From assembly GCA_026986085.1 (NCBI GenBank), contig JALSPE010000015.1, forward strand, positions 1-18,950: 18,950 bases of DNA. The letters run 5' to 3'. This DNA is from Campylobacteraceae bacterium. Its GTDB lineage: Bacteria > Campylobacterota > Campylobacteria > Campylobacterales > Sulfurovaceae. Positions 7,358-14,383 of the stretch are shown in pieces. Every line of letters starts with the position of its first letter. Position 1 is the first letter of the stretch. The notes beneath the pieces were generated by a model. The model was not told the DNA's origin. It searched no databases and worked only from the letters and a program-made list of their open reading frames with translations. The position numbers and the translations under genes were made by a program.

Positions 7358-8173
7358 CTATCTACCCTTTAACATTTTTGCAAAATTTAACATATTATCT
7401 AAAATATTATATTTTAGTGGAGTAAGCTCTTTTACATGAATATTTAACTCTTTTGCTATTAAGTTTGCACTCTTTTTACTAAATTCAGGTTGAACAAATA
7501 TAGTTTTTACTCTATATTTTTTAGCTAAATTTAAAACAGCTATTAACTCTTTTGGTGTTGGCTCTTTTCCACTAATCTCTACAGCTATTTGCTTTAAATT
7601 ATACTCTTTTGCAAAATATCCCCAAGATGGATGAAATATTAAAAATACTCTAGGCTCTACATCTTTTAATATAGACTCTATCTCTTTACTATTTTTATCA
7701 ATCTTTACTATAAACTCTTTTAAGTTATTTAAATATATCTCTCTATTTTGCGGGTCTATAGATATTAAAGCTTTTGTAGTTGATTTTGCTATCTCTTTTA
7801 AGTTGTTGCTGTTTAGCCAAATATGTGGGTCATCTTCTATCTCTAAGTTGTGATTTATAGATATCTTTGTTATATTTTTATCTACATAAAAAACTTTTAA
7901 TTTACTATTTTGTTGAGTAAATTTTGGTAACCAAGCTCTCTCAAACTCTACTCCTATTGCCAAATAAGCCTTTGCTTTACTCAATTTTACCATCTGCGAA
8001 GGTTTAGGCTCATATGTATGTGGTGAATTACCAGGCTCAACAATAACCATTGACTCTACTAAGCCTTTAGATATACTATCTATAATATACTTTTGAGGAG
8101 GAATACTAACAGCTACAATAGGTTTTGCATATATATAAGTTATAAATGTTAAAAGTGTAATTAAATATCTCAT
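7358..8173 (-). CDS. znuA: Zinc ABC transporter substrate-binding protein (ZnuA-like)
   Basis: A 271-residue cluster A-I metal-binding lipoprotein-type or periplasmic protein. The signal peptide MRYLITLLTFITYIYA has no lipobox Cys. Metal ligands visible are His52 (PHTYEP), His117 (DDPHIWL) and His181 (FHPSWGYFA). A His rather than Glu at the third position is the pattern of zinc rather than manganese binders. The fourth ligand, usually Asp in a DPL motif, is replaced by Thr251 (LTPL). There is no His-rich loop of the kind found in E. coli ZnuA. Of two possible starts (8188 and 8173), ATG 8173 has GGAG nine bases upstream and leaves the signal peptide intact. First gene of znuA-znuC-znuB, with a TATAAT box at 8204-8209. 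Confidence 0.85.
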   Translation of the reverse strand: MRYLITLLTFITYIYAKPIVAVSIPPQKYIIDSISKGLVESMVIVEPGNSPHTYEPKPSQMVKLSKAKAYLAIGVEFERAWLPKFTQQNSKLKVFYVDKNITKISINHNLEIEDDPHIWLNSNNLKEIAKSTTKALISIDPQNREIYLNNLKEFIVKIDKNSKEIESILKDVEPRVFLIFHPSWGYFAKEYNLKQIAVEISGKEPTPKELIAVLNLAKKYRVKTIFVQPEFSKKSANLIAKELNIHVKELTPLKYNILDNMLNFAKMLKGR

Positions 8174-8203
8174 TATTTTTTGCTCCATATTTTAAATTAT
8201 GAA

Positions 8204-8209
8204 ATTATA
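8204..8209 (-). promoter_or_regulatory. Predicted -10 box of the znu operon
   Basis: The minus strand reads TATAAT, giving a predicted start near 8197 and a leader of about 24 nt. No -35 match is good. It lies only about 50 bp past the end of tRNA-Val, so read-through from the tRNA transcript could also feed the operon; no terminator is visible between them. I could not identify a Zur box. Confidence 0.45.
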
Positions 8210-8260
8210 GCATAATAATAGTTTTATAAAGTGAAACATAAGTTGCAATATTAATATTAG

Positions 8261-8336
8261 TGGTGGTCGCTATAAGACTCGAACTTATGACATCTACCTT
8301 GTAAGGGTAGCGCTCTACCAACTGAGCTAAGCGACC
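8261..8336 (-). tRNA. tRNA-Val (anticodon TAC), copy 2
   Basis: A 76-nt cloverleaf with a 7-bp acceptor stem (GGTCGCT/AGCGACC), anticodon loop CTTACAA (anticodon TAC), TTCGAGT T-loop and encoded CCA. It is identical over its full length to the copy at 8629-8704 and is the last gene of the tRNA array. Confidence 0.97.
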
Positions 8337-8341
8337 AGAAG

Positions 8342-8417
8342 TGGTGACCCGTCTTGGATTCGAACCAAGGGCCCACTCCTTAAAAGGGAGTTGCTCTACC
8401 AACTGAGCTAACGGGTC
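8342..8417 (-). tRNA. tRNA-Lys (anticodon TTT), copy 2
   Basis: A 76-nt cloverleaf with acceptor GACCCGT/ACGGGTC, anticodon stem ACTCC/GGAGT with loop CTTTTAA (anticodon TTT), and encoded CCA. Identical to the copy at 8829-8904. It lies 5 nt upstream of tRNA-Val copy 2, and just downstream of an intrinsic terminator, so its transcription depends on read-through or an unseen start. Confidence 0.97.
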
Positions 8418-8420
8418 AAT

Positions 8421-8449
8421 AAAAAAAGCTACACAACAATGTGTAGCTT
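8421..8449 (-). terminator. Intrinsic terminator inside the tRNA array
   Basis: On the minus strand AAGCTACACA pairs perfectly with TGTGTAGCTT around a TTGT loop, followed by an uninterrupted run of T to position 8421. It would end transcripts from the Lys-Glu-Val-Asp promoter or from the candidate small RNA, before the second Lys-Val pair. Confidence 0.85.
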
Positions 8450-8512
8450 AATGGGGATGGGGTAGGTAATACCCCTATATTTTCTTTTTCTATATACTAA
8501 AGGAGGAGGATT
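8421..8512 (-). ncRNA. Candidate small RNA with anti-Shine-Dalgarno 5' end
   Basis: Seen in order on the minus strand between tRNA-Asp and tRNA-Lys: a TATAAT box (8517-8522); a predicted start at about 8511-8512; the run CCTCCTCCTTT (8499-8509), which contains CCTCCTTT as at the 3' end of 16S rRNA; an A-rich linker; a hairpin GGGGTA-TTACC-TACCCC (8459-8475); and a 10-bp intrinsic terminator with a T-run (8421-8449). The predicted length is about 92 nt. A 32-codon reading frame across it has no ribosome site and is not believed. By architecture it resembles trans-acting sRNAs that target ribosome-binding sites, but it could be merely a processed tRNA spacer. Confidence 0.5.
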
Positions 8513-8540
8513 AAAAATTATAATCATTTAGAAAAAGTGG

Positions 8541-8617
8541 TGGCGCGGCGGACGAGGCTCGAACTCGCGACCCCCTGCGTGACAGGCAGGTATTCTAACC
8601 AACTGAACTACCGCCGC
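8541..8617 (-). tRNA. tRNA-Asp (anticodon GTC)
   Basis: A 77-nt cloverleaf with acceptor GCGGCGG/CCGCCGC, anticodon stem CCTGC/GCAGG with loop CTGTCAC (anticodon GTC), discriminator G and encoded CCA. Only one copy is present in the window. Confidence 0.97.
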
Positions 8618-8628
8618 AACTTTATCTA

Positions 8629-8704
8629 TGGTGGTCGCTATAAGACTCGAACTTATGACATCTACCTTGTAAGGGTAGCGCTCTACCAACTGAGCTAAGC
8701 GACC
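8629..8704 (-). tRNA. tRNA-Val (anticodon TAC), copy 1
   Basis: A 76-nt cloverleaf, base-for-base identical to the copy at 8261-8336, with anticodon loop CTTACAA and encoded CCA. It lies 11 nt upstream of tRNA-Asp in the array. Confidence 0.97.
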
Positions 8705-8725
8705 TTAATTGACTTAATATTGGGT

Positions 8726-8801
8726 TGGCGACCCTTAGAGGATTTGAACCTCTGTTTCTGTGCGGAAAACACAGCATCCTTGGCCACTAGATGAAAGGGT
8801 C
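8726..8801 (-). tRNA. tRNA-Glu (anticodon TTC)
   Basis: A 76-nt cloverleaf with acceptor GACCCTT/AAGGGTC, anticodon stem CTGTG/CACAG with loop TTTTCCG (anticodon TTC), discriminator G and encoded CCA. Single copy in the window. Confidence 0.97.
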
Positions 8802-8828
8802 ATCTAGTCCATAAAGTCATAAAAAAAA

Positions 8829-8904
8829 TGGTGACCCGTCTTGGATTCGAACCAAGGGCCCACTCCTTAAAAGGGAGTTGCTCTACCAACTGAGCTAACG
8901 GGTC
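8829..8904 (-). tRNA. tRNA-Lys (anticodon TTT), copy 1
   Basis: A 76-nt cloverleaf identical to the copy at 8342-8417. It is the first gene of the tRNA operon, about 30 nt downstream of the predicted transcription start. Confidence 0.97.
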
Positions 8905-8940
8905 TTGCTATTTAAATGCTCTTAACATTTAAGTGGCGCA

Positions 8941-8969
8941 ATTATAGCTCAGAATTTTTTTAAAGTCAA
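8941..8969 (-). promoter_or_regulatory. Near-consensus promoter of the tRNA operon
   Basis: On the minus strand TTGACT (8964-8969) and TATAAT (8941-8946) are separated by exactly 17 bp. The bases after the -10 box are TGCGCCAC, a GC-rich discriminator of the kind linked to stringent control of stable RNA genes. The -35 box lies only about 20 bp beyond the cinA stop codon. Confidence 0.85.
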
Positions 8970-8987
8970 GCTTTTTTTAGAAAAAAG

Positions 8988-10031
8988 TTAAAAAAAGTTA
9001 AAAAAATCTTTTTCAGAGTAAATTATCATCTCTAATGCACTTCTAGCAGCTTGCTCCTGAACAAAACCTCTATCCCCATTAAATTTAAATTTCTCTATAT
9101 TTATATCATCTTCATTTAATACACCAATATATACTGTTCCAACATCTTTATCTTCTGTTGCACCAGTTGGACCAGCTATTCCACTAATAGCAACTGCTAT
9201 ATTTGAGTTTGCTTTTTGCTTTATCCCAATTAACATCTCTTTAACGCACTCTTTGCTAACTGCACCATATTTTTCTAAAGTCTCCTCTTTTACACCTAGC
9301 CACTCTTTTTTAATTTTGTTACTATAAGTAACCATTGAACCCTCTATAACATTAGATGCTCCACTAATTGCAATAAGTTTAGATACAAGCAAACCACCTG
9401 TGCAACTCTCAGCAAATGATAATGTTTTACATTTTTTAGATAGATGCTCAATAAGATAAGCTCTAACTGACTTAACAGGAAGTATCTTTAACTCTAGCTC
9501 TTTTGCTAATTTGCTTAATATCTCTTCACCTTCGCTATCTTTTACCTCAATATTAAACCAAGTTGGTAAAACTTTTTTAATAATAGCGTGACCTTCAAGT
9601 TTTTTCTCTAACTCTTTTAACTTATTAGCATCTCCAAAAAGTTTAAAATCTGAGACATTTCTATTAACTATTTTTGTTATTTCAGGAAGCTCACTAAAGA
9701 TATCAATACATTTTACTATTAGATTACACTCATCTACACTATAGATACGAGAGCCACTCTTATCTATATAGCTATATCCACTCTTGTCTAAATAGTCATA
9801 AACTATATCACAATAGTTATCTAAGATAAACATAGCAACCACTTTTTTATCTCTCTTATCACTATTGGCAATCTTATCTAATATCTCTTTTTCAAAAGTA
9901 GGATATTTATATATCTCATTTGCATCTTTTATATATGGATATACTCTCTCTAAATATGCTCTTTGCACAAAATCTTTATAAAGGTTTGCACCAATAAAAA
10001 TTATACTATTGGGCTTTTGTAATTTTGACAT
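8988..10031 (-). CDS. cinA: CinA-family protein with degenerate N-terminal domain
   Basis: 347 residues. The C-terminal domain (about 185-340) is a clear CinA/PncC nicotinamide-nucleotide amidohydrolase: ESCTGG (208-213), VTYSNKIKKEWLGV (234-247), GAVSKE (256-261) and SGIAGPTGAT (283-292). This activity deamidates NMN to nicotinic acid mononucleotide in pyridine-nucleotide salvage. The N-terminal half (1-165) sits where other CinA proteins have a molybdopterin-binding-like (COG1058) domain. Here I cannot find the GGxGxTxDD-type motif or other hallmarks, and the segment is rich in Lys, Asp and Tyr; it is either a strongly degraded domain or a replacement. The start ATG 10031 is supported by GGGAG 8 nt upstream. 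It diverges from ileS. Confidence 0.8.
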   Translation of the reverse strand: MSKLQKPNSIIFIGANLYKDFVQRAYLERVYPYIKDANEIYKYPTFEKEILDKIANSDKRDKKVVAMFILDNYCDIVYDYLDKSGYSYIDKSGSRIYSVDECNLIVKCIDIFSELPEITKIVNRNVSDFKLFGDANKLKELEKKLEGHAIIKKVLPTWFNIEVKDSEGEEILSKLAKELELKILPVKSVRAYLIEHLSKKCKTLSFAESCTGGLLVSKLIAISGASNVIEGSMVTYSNKIKKEWLGVKEETLEKYGAVSKECVKEMLIGIKQKANSNIAVAISGIAGPTGATEDKDVGTVYIGVLNEDDINIEKFKFNGDRGFVQEQAARSALEMIIYSEKDFFNFF

Positions 10032-10068
10032 CTCTTTTGCTCCCTAAATAGAGTTGTTTCTAAAAAAT

Positions 10069-10101
10069 AAAATCTATTATAACGAAATTGTAATAGATTT
10101 T
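10069..10101. promoter_or_regulatory. 11-bp inverted repeat between divergent cinA and ileS promoters
   Basis: AAAATCTATTA (10069-10079) and TAATAGATTTT (10091-10101) are perfect reverse complements, with arm centres 22 bp apart. The left arm overlaps the predicted cinA -10 box (TATAAT on the minus strand, 10076-10081); the right arm ends 4 bp before the ileS -10 box. Placement suggests an operator, though AT-rich dyads can arise by chance. Confidence 0.4.
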
Positions 10102-10105
10102 TAGT

Positions 10106-10111
10106 TATAAT
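10106..10111 (+). promoter_or_regulatory. Predicted -10 box of the ileS operon
   Basis: TATAAT, 50 bp upstream of the ileS start, with a predicted transcript start near 10118. No good -35 match. The leader of about 44 nt is too short for a T-box and shows no strong fold. Confidence 0.5.
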
Positions 10112-10161
10112 CACCCAATTTTTTAAAGTTATTAATTAATTTATCTTAAGGATTATCCAAA

Positions 10162-12915
10162 ATGGACTATAAAGATACGCTTTTACTACCTAAAACTACT
10201 TTTCCTATGCGTGGGAATTTACCTCAAAATGAGCCACTTAGATATAAGAAGTGGTTCGATAGTGCTGTTTATGAAAAAATGAAAAAAAACAGAGAAGGCA
10301 GAGAATCATTTACTCTGCATGATGGTCCTCCATATGCAAACGGACATTTGCATATTGGACATGCACTAAATAAAATCTTAAAAGATATGATTGTAAAGTA
10401 TCACTACTTTCAAGGAAAATCTGTTCGCTATACTCCAGGTTGGGATTGCCACGGTTTGCCAATTGAACAAAAGGTAGAAGAGAAGTTGGGCCGCTCTAAG
10501 AAAGAGGCTATGAGCACAGCAGACTTTAGAAAAGAGTGCCGCAAACATGCCCAAAAATTTGTAGAGATTCAAAAAGAGGAGTTTAAAACTTTTGGTGTAA
10601 TTGCTGACTGGGAGAACCCTTATCTTACTATGGATTTTAAATTTCAATCTAATATATACAGAGCACTTTGCGAAGTTGCAAAAAGAGGCTTAATTATAGA
10701 AAGATACAAACCAATTCACTGGTCGTGGGCTGCAAGAAGTGCCTTGGCAGAAGCTGAGATTGAGTATGAAGATAAAGAGGATTATACTCTATTTGTTGCT
10801 TTTGAATTGCAAGATGAAGCAAAACAGAAACTTGGTATAGATAAAGGTGCATTAGTAATTTGGACAACAACACCTTGGACACTTCCGGCTAATGTTGGAA
10901 TTGCCCTAAATCCAGAAGCTATATATGTGCTGACAAAAGATGGATATATCGTTGCAAAAGATAGAGTAGAAGCACTAGCTAAAGAAGAGGTTTTATCAAG
11001 CAGTGAAGTTATAAAAGAGTTTAGCTCAAAAGAGTTAGAGCATCTAAAGGCTACAAATCCTCTAAATGGAAGAGAGTCATATGTTATTTTGGGAGATTTT
11101 GTAGAGCTTGATGGAGGAACAGGATGTGTTCATTCAGCACCAGGTCATGGAGAGGTAGATTACTTTGCTTCTCTAAAGTATAATCTTGATGTTATTATGC
11201 CAGTTGATGACAGGGGTTGCTATGACGAAAGCGTTGTAACTCTAAACCTTTTGCCAGAGCCACAAGAGTTTGTAGGTATGCATATATTCAAAGCAAATGA
11301 GAAAATCTTAGAACTTCTTGGAAGTAGTTTGCTTAAAGTTGGTAAATTTGTTCACTCATACCCACACTGTTGGAGAACAAAAAAGCCAGTAATCTACAGA
11401 GCTACAAAGCAGATTTTTGTTGCAATCGATAAGATGATAGAGAGTGAAGATAAGACCCTAAGAGATTTGGCACTAAATGCACTAAAAGGTGTTAAATTCT
11501 ACCCAGAGCATAGCCGAAATAGACTAACTTCTATGATAGAAGGCAGACCTGATTGGTGTATTAGTCGCCAAAGAAGCTGGGGTGTGCCTATTGCTTTCTT
11601 TAGGAAAAAGGATACCAAAGAGCTTATTTTAGATGAAAAGGTGCTAAACTTTACTGCTATGATATTTGAGCAACAAGGAGCTGATGCTTGGTATGAGATG
11701 CCAATAGAACATCTTTTATATCCAGGTAGTGGCTATAAACCAGAGGAGCTTGAGAAAGTTTTAGATGTGGTAGATGTTTGGTTTGATAGTGGCTCAAGCT
11801 GGAATGCAACTTTGGCTTCTGGAAATTATGATGCAGGAAGCTACCCCGCAGATATGTATCTGGAAGGAACAGATCAACACAGAGGCTGGTTCCAGAGCTC
11901 ACTGCTTGTAAGTTGTGGGGTAAACTCTATTGCACCATATAAATCGCTTTTAACTCACGGCTTTACAGTTGATGAGAAGGGTGAGAAGATGAGCAAATCT
12001 AAAGGTAATGTTGTTGCCCCAGATAAAGTCATCAAGCAGTATGGTAGCGAAATTTTAAGACTATGGGTAGCTTTGAGTGATTATACAACAGATTTAAAAA
12101 TCAGTGATAATATCCTAAAACAGACAGCTGAGCAGTATAGAAAAATTAGAAATAGCTTTAGATTTTTACTTGCAAACCTAGATGGATTAGATGAGGTTTT
12201 AAGTATAAATGAATTTGGAGAGTTAGATAAATGGATTCTCTCTAAAGCAAATGAAGTATTTAGTGAATTTAATAAAGAGATGACAAATTATGAATTTGCA
12301 AGAGCTTTCTCTTTGTTAAATAATTTCTTAACAAATGAGTTAAGTGGTATCTATATGGATTTGGTAAAAGATAGACTATATTGCGATGCTAAAGACTCTT
12401 TAACTAGAAGAGGCGCACAAAGCGCAATGTATTTAATAGCTAGGTCAATGTTGGCTCTTGTTGCACCTGTTCTTACATATACAGCTGATGAAGTTATAGA
12501 TTATGCTCCAGAAATTTTCAAAAAAGATATAGAAGATATTTTTGATTTAGAGTATAAAGAGTTACCAGAAGTGGTAAGTCAAATTAATGATGAACTTCTG
12601 CTTAAAGCTAGAGAGAACTTCTTTGAGGCAATAGATCAATTAAGAAAAGATAAAGTTGTTAAAGCAACACTAGAGTTGGCAATAGTAGGCGATAACTCAA
12701 TATTTGGGCTAAGTAACCAAAAAGATTTAGAAGATTGGTTTGGTGTAAGCGAAATTGCAGATAGTAGCGAAAATGAGCCAATTGCAGAGTTTAGTGTTGA
12801 TAATAAGAGTTATAAAATTGTAAGAGCTAGTGGCTATAAGTGTCCTAGATGCTGGAGATACACAGCAAAAGCTGAAGATGAAGCTTGTGATAGATGTCAA
12901 GAGGTGGTAAAATAG
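10162..12915 (+). CDS. ileS: Isoleucyl-tRNA synthetase
   Basis: 917 residues, normal for bacterial IleRS (about 920-940). It charges tRNA-Ile with isoleucine in the cytoplasm. Visible class-Ia landmarks: DGPPYANGHLHIGH with the HIGH motif at 64-67, the long CP1 editing insertion containing WTTTPWTLPANV and the GTGCVHSAPGHG region, the catalytic strand DVWFDSGSSWNATL, and KMSKS at 609-613 (GEKMSKSKGN). The C-terminal zinc ribbon is intact, with CxxC pairs CPRC and CDRC at the extreme end. ATG 10162 follows AAGGAT at proper spacing. First gene of a long operon; its stop codon TAG overlaps the GTG start of the next small gene by one base. Confidence 0.97.
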   Translation: MDYKDTLLLPKTTFPMRGNLPQNEPLRYKKWFDSAVYEKMKKNREGRESFTLHDGPPYANGHLHIGHALNKILKDMIVKYHYFQGKSVRYTPGWDCHGLPIEQKVEEKLGRSKKEAMSTADFRKECRKHAQKFVEIQKEEFKTFGVIADWENPYLTMDFKFQSNIYRALCEVAKRGLIIERYKPIHWSWAARSALAEAEIEYEDKEDYTLFVAFELQDEAKQKLGIDKGALVIWTTTPWTLPANVGIALNPEAIYVLTKDGYIVAKDRVEALAKEEVLSSSEVIKEFSSKELEHLKATNPLNGRESYVILGDFVELDGGTGCVHSAPGHGEVDYFASLKYNLDVIMPVDDRGCYDESVVTLNLLPEPQEFVGMHIFKANEKILELLGSSLLKVGKFVHSYPHCWRTKKPVIYRATKQIFVAIDKMIESEDKTLRDLALNALKGVKFYPEHSRNRLTSMIEGRPDWCISRQRSWGVPIAFFRKKDTKELILDEKVLNFTAMIFEQQGADAWYEMPIEHLLYPGSGYKPEELEKVLDVVDVWFDSGSSWNATLASGNYDAGSYPADMYLEGTDQHRGWFQSSLLVSCGVNSIAPYKSLLTHGFTVDEKGEKMSKSKGNVVAPDKVIKQYGSEILRLWVALSDYTTDLKISDNILKQTAEQYRKIRNSFRFLLANLDGLDEVLSINEFGELDKWILSKANEVFSEFNKEMTNYEFARAFSLLNNFLTNELSGIYMDLVKDRLYCDAKDSLTRRGAQSAMYLIARSMLALVAPVLTYTADEVIDYAPEIFKKDIEDIFDLEYKELPEVVSQINDELLLKARENFFEAIDQLRKDKVVKATLELAIVGDNSIFGLSNQKDLEDWFGVSEIADSSENEPIAEFSVDNKSYKIVRASGYKCPRCWRYTAKAEDEACDRCQEVVK

Positions 12916-13034
12916 TGGATTTCTCTAAACCTGTTCCATTATCGCTGATTTTTGAAGCAATTGGATTGATATTTATCTTTGTTGGTATAGGTTTAATGGT
13001 AGTTAGGTATTATAAGAAGAAGCAGGAGAGATAA
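12915..13034 (+). CDS. 39-aa single-pass membrane microprotein between ileS and gatA
   Basis: GTG at 12915 shares a base with the ileS stop (TAGTG), and its TAA shares a base with the gatA ATG (TAATG). GAGGTGG (12901-12907) lies 7 nt upstream. The protein starts MDFSKPVPLSLIFEAIG, has one hydrophobic helix (about residues 9-30, rich in I, F, G, V) and ends with the basic cluster RYYKKKQER, so the C-terminus should be cytoplasmic. Double translational coupling argues strongly that it is real. From memory, Campylobacter jejuni has a small putative membrane protein at the same place between ileS and gatA, which would support conservation. Function unknown. Confidence 0.8.
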   Translation: MDFSKPVPLSLIFEAIGLIFIFVGIGLMVVRYYKKKQER

Positions 13035-14374
13035 TGAAATTAAGAGATGCTTTAAAACTAAATAAAGATGAGGTAAAATCTTTAAGAGAAGATATCTTAT
13101 CTAAAGCAAAGCAGAGTAAAATTAATGCATACATTAGCACAGATAGCAGTGGTGATGGTGTTCCAATATTGGTTAAAGATAATATACAAGTAAAAAATTG
13201 GAGCGTTACGAGTGGCTCCAAAATACTACAAGGCTATATTGCACCATACAGCGCAACTGTTATAGATAAGTTAAATAGTGCTGGTCTATCGCCACTAGGT
13301 CGTGCAAATATGGATGAGTTTGCTATGGGTTCTACTACTGAGAGCAGTTTTTATGGTGCAACTCTAAACCCACACGACATAAGTAGAGTTCCAGGAGGAA
13401 GCAGTGGAGGAAGTGCAGCAGCAGTTGCAGAGGGCTCAGCTATTGCTGCTCTTGGTAGCGATACAGGTGGCTCAATTCGCCAACCTGCAAGTTATTGTGG
13501 CGTAGTGGGTTTTAAACCAACTTATGGAAAAGTGAGCCGTTATGGGCTTGGGGCATATGCTAGTAGCCTAGACCAAATAGGACCAATTACTCAAGATATA
13601 GAAGATTGTGCCGTGCTTTATGATATTATTGCAGGTTATGACCCTAAAGACTCTACAAGTGCAAATTTAGAGCATACTCCAATAACTCCAAATTTAGATG
13701 CAGATAAAACTTATACAATTGCAGTTATAGATAACTATATAGATGAAGCTAATAGCGATATAAAAGAGGCTTATAGTTTAGCTATTAAAGCTTTGCAAGA
13801 TGCAGGACATACAATTATTCATAAAACTATGAGTAACACAAAGTATGACATTGCAACATACTATATAATTGCAACTGCCGAAGCTGCTACAAACTTGGCA
13901 AGATATGATGGTATAAGATATGGAAGAAGAGCAGAAGATGTAAAAAATATTAAAGATTTATATGTAAAAACAAGAAGTGAAGGCTTTGGAGATGAGGTAA
14001 AAAGAAGAATACTTCTTGGTAACTTTGTATTAAGTTCTGGATATTATGATGCCTACTATCTAAAGGCTCAACAGGTTCGTCACTTAATCAGAGATGAGTT
14101 TAGCAAAATATTTGATGAAGCAGACCTAATTTTAAGCCCAATTACTCCAACAGTTGCCCCTAAAGTCGGAGAGACAATCGACCCACTGCAGATGTATAAA
14201 AGTGATATGTTTACAATTGCTATTAATCTTGTTGGATTACCAGCTCTAAGTTTGCCTATTATGAAAAATGCAGATGGATTACCAGTTGGATTGCAACTAA
14301 TAGCAAAAACATTTAATGAACAGCCAATATTTAATACGGCTCTTAGCCTAGAAAAAAGAGTAAACTACAACTAA
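13034..14374 (+). CDS. gatA: Asp-tRNA(Asn)/Glu-tRNA(Gln) amidotransferase subunit A
   Basis: 446 residues; amidase-signature family. The catalytic triad is complete: Lys48 (LVKDN), cis-Ser123 (PGGSSGGS) and nucleophile Ser147 (GSDTGGSIRQP), with the 24- and 99-residue spacings known for GatA. The protein releases ammonia from glutamine and passes it to GatB, which amidates mischarged Asp-tRNA(Asn) or Glu-tRNA(Gln); this phylum lacks glutaminyl-tRNA synthetase of the usual type. It is somewhat shorter than typical GatA (about 450-490). gatB and gatC are not in this window, so the complex is assembled from separate loci. The ATG overlaps the stop of the microprotein gene, and guaB follows 9 nt after the stop. 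Confidence 0.96.
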   Translation: MKLRDALKLNKDEVKSLREDILSKAKQSKINAYISTDSSGDGVPILVKDNIQVKNWSVTSGSKILQGYIAPYSATVIDKLNSAGLSPLGRANMDEFAMGSTTESSFYGATLNPHDISRVPGGSSGGSAAAVAEGSAIAALGSDTGGSIRQPASYCGVVGFKPTYGKVSRYGLGAYASSLDQIGPITQDIEDCAVLYDIIAGYDPKDSTSANLEHTPITPNLDADKTYTIAVIDNYIDEANSDIKEAYSLAIKALQDAGHTIIHKTMSNTKYDIATYYIIATAEAATNLARYDGIRYGRRAEDVKNIKDLYVKTRSEGFGDEVKRRILLGNFVLSSGYYDAYYLKAQQVRHLIRDEFSKIFDEADLILSPITPTVAPKVGETIDPLQMYKSDMFTIAINLVGLPALSLPIMKNADGLPVGLQLIAKTFNEQPIFNTALSLEKRVNYN

Positions 14375-14383
14375 AGGAAAAAT

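Noticed and set aside
8205..8402. Open reading frame across two tRNA genes on the minus strand
   Set aside because: It lies almost wholly inside tRNA-Val and tRNA-Lys, so its openness reflects tRNA sequence.
8429..8527. A 32-codon frame on the minus strand in the tRNA spacer
   Set aside because: No ribosome site, Pro/Ile/Lys-rich composition without a plausible fold, and it ends within the terminator stem. An RNA explanation fits better.
10112..10161. T-box or other riboswitch ahead of ileS
   Set aside because: The leader is only about 44 nt and no T-box sequence or terminator hairpin is visible.
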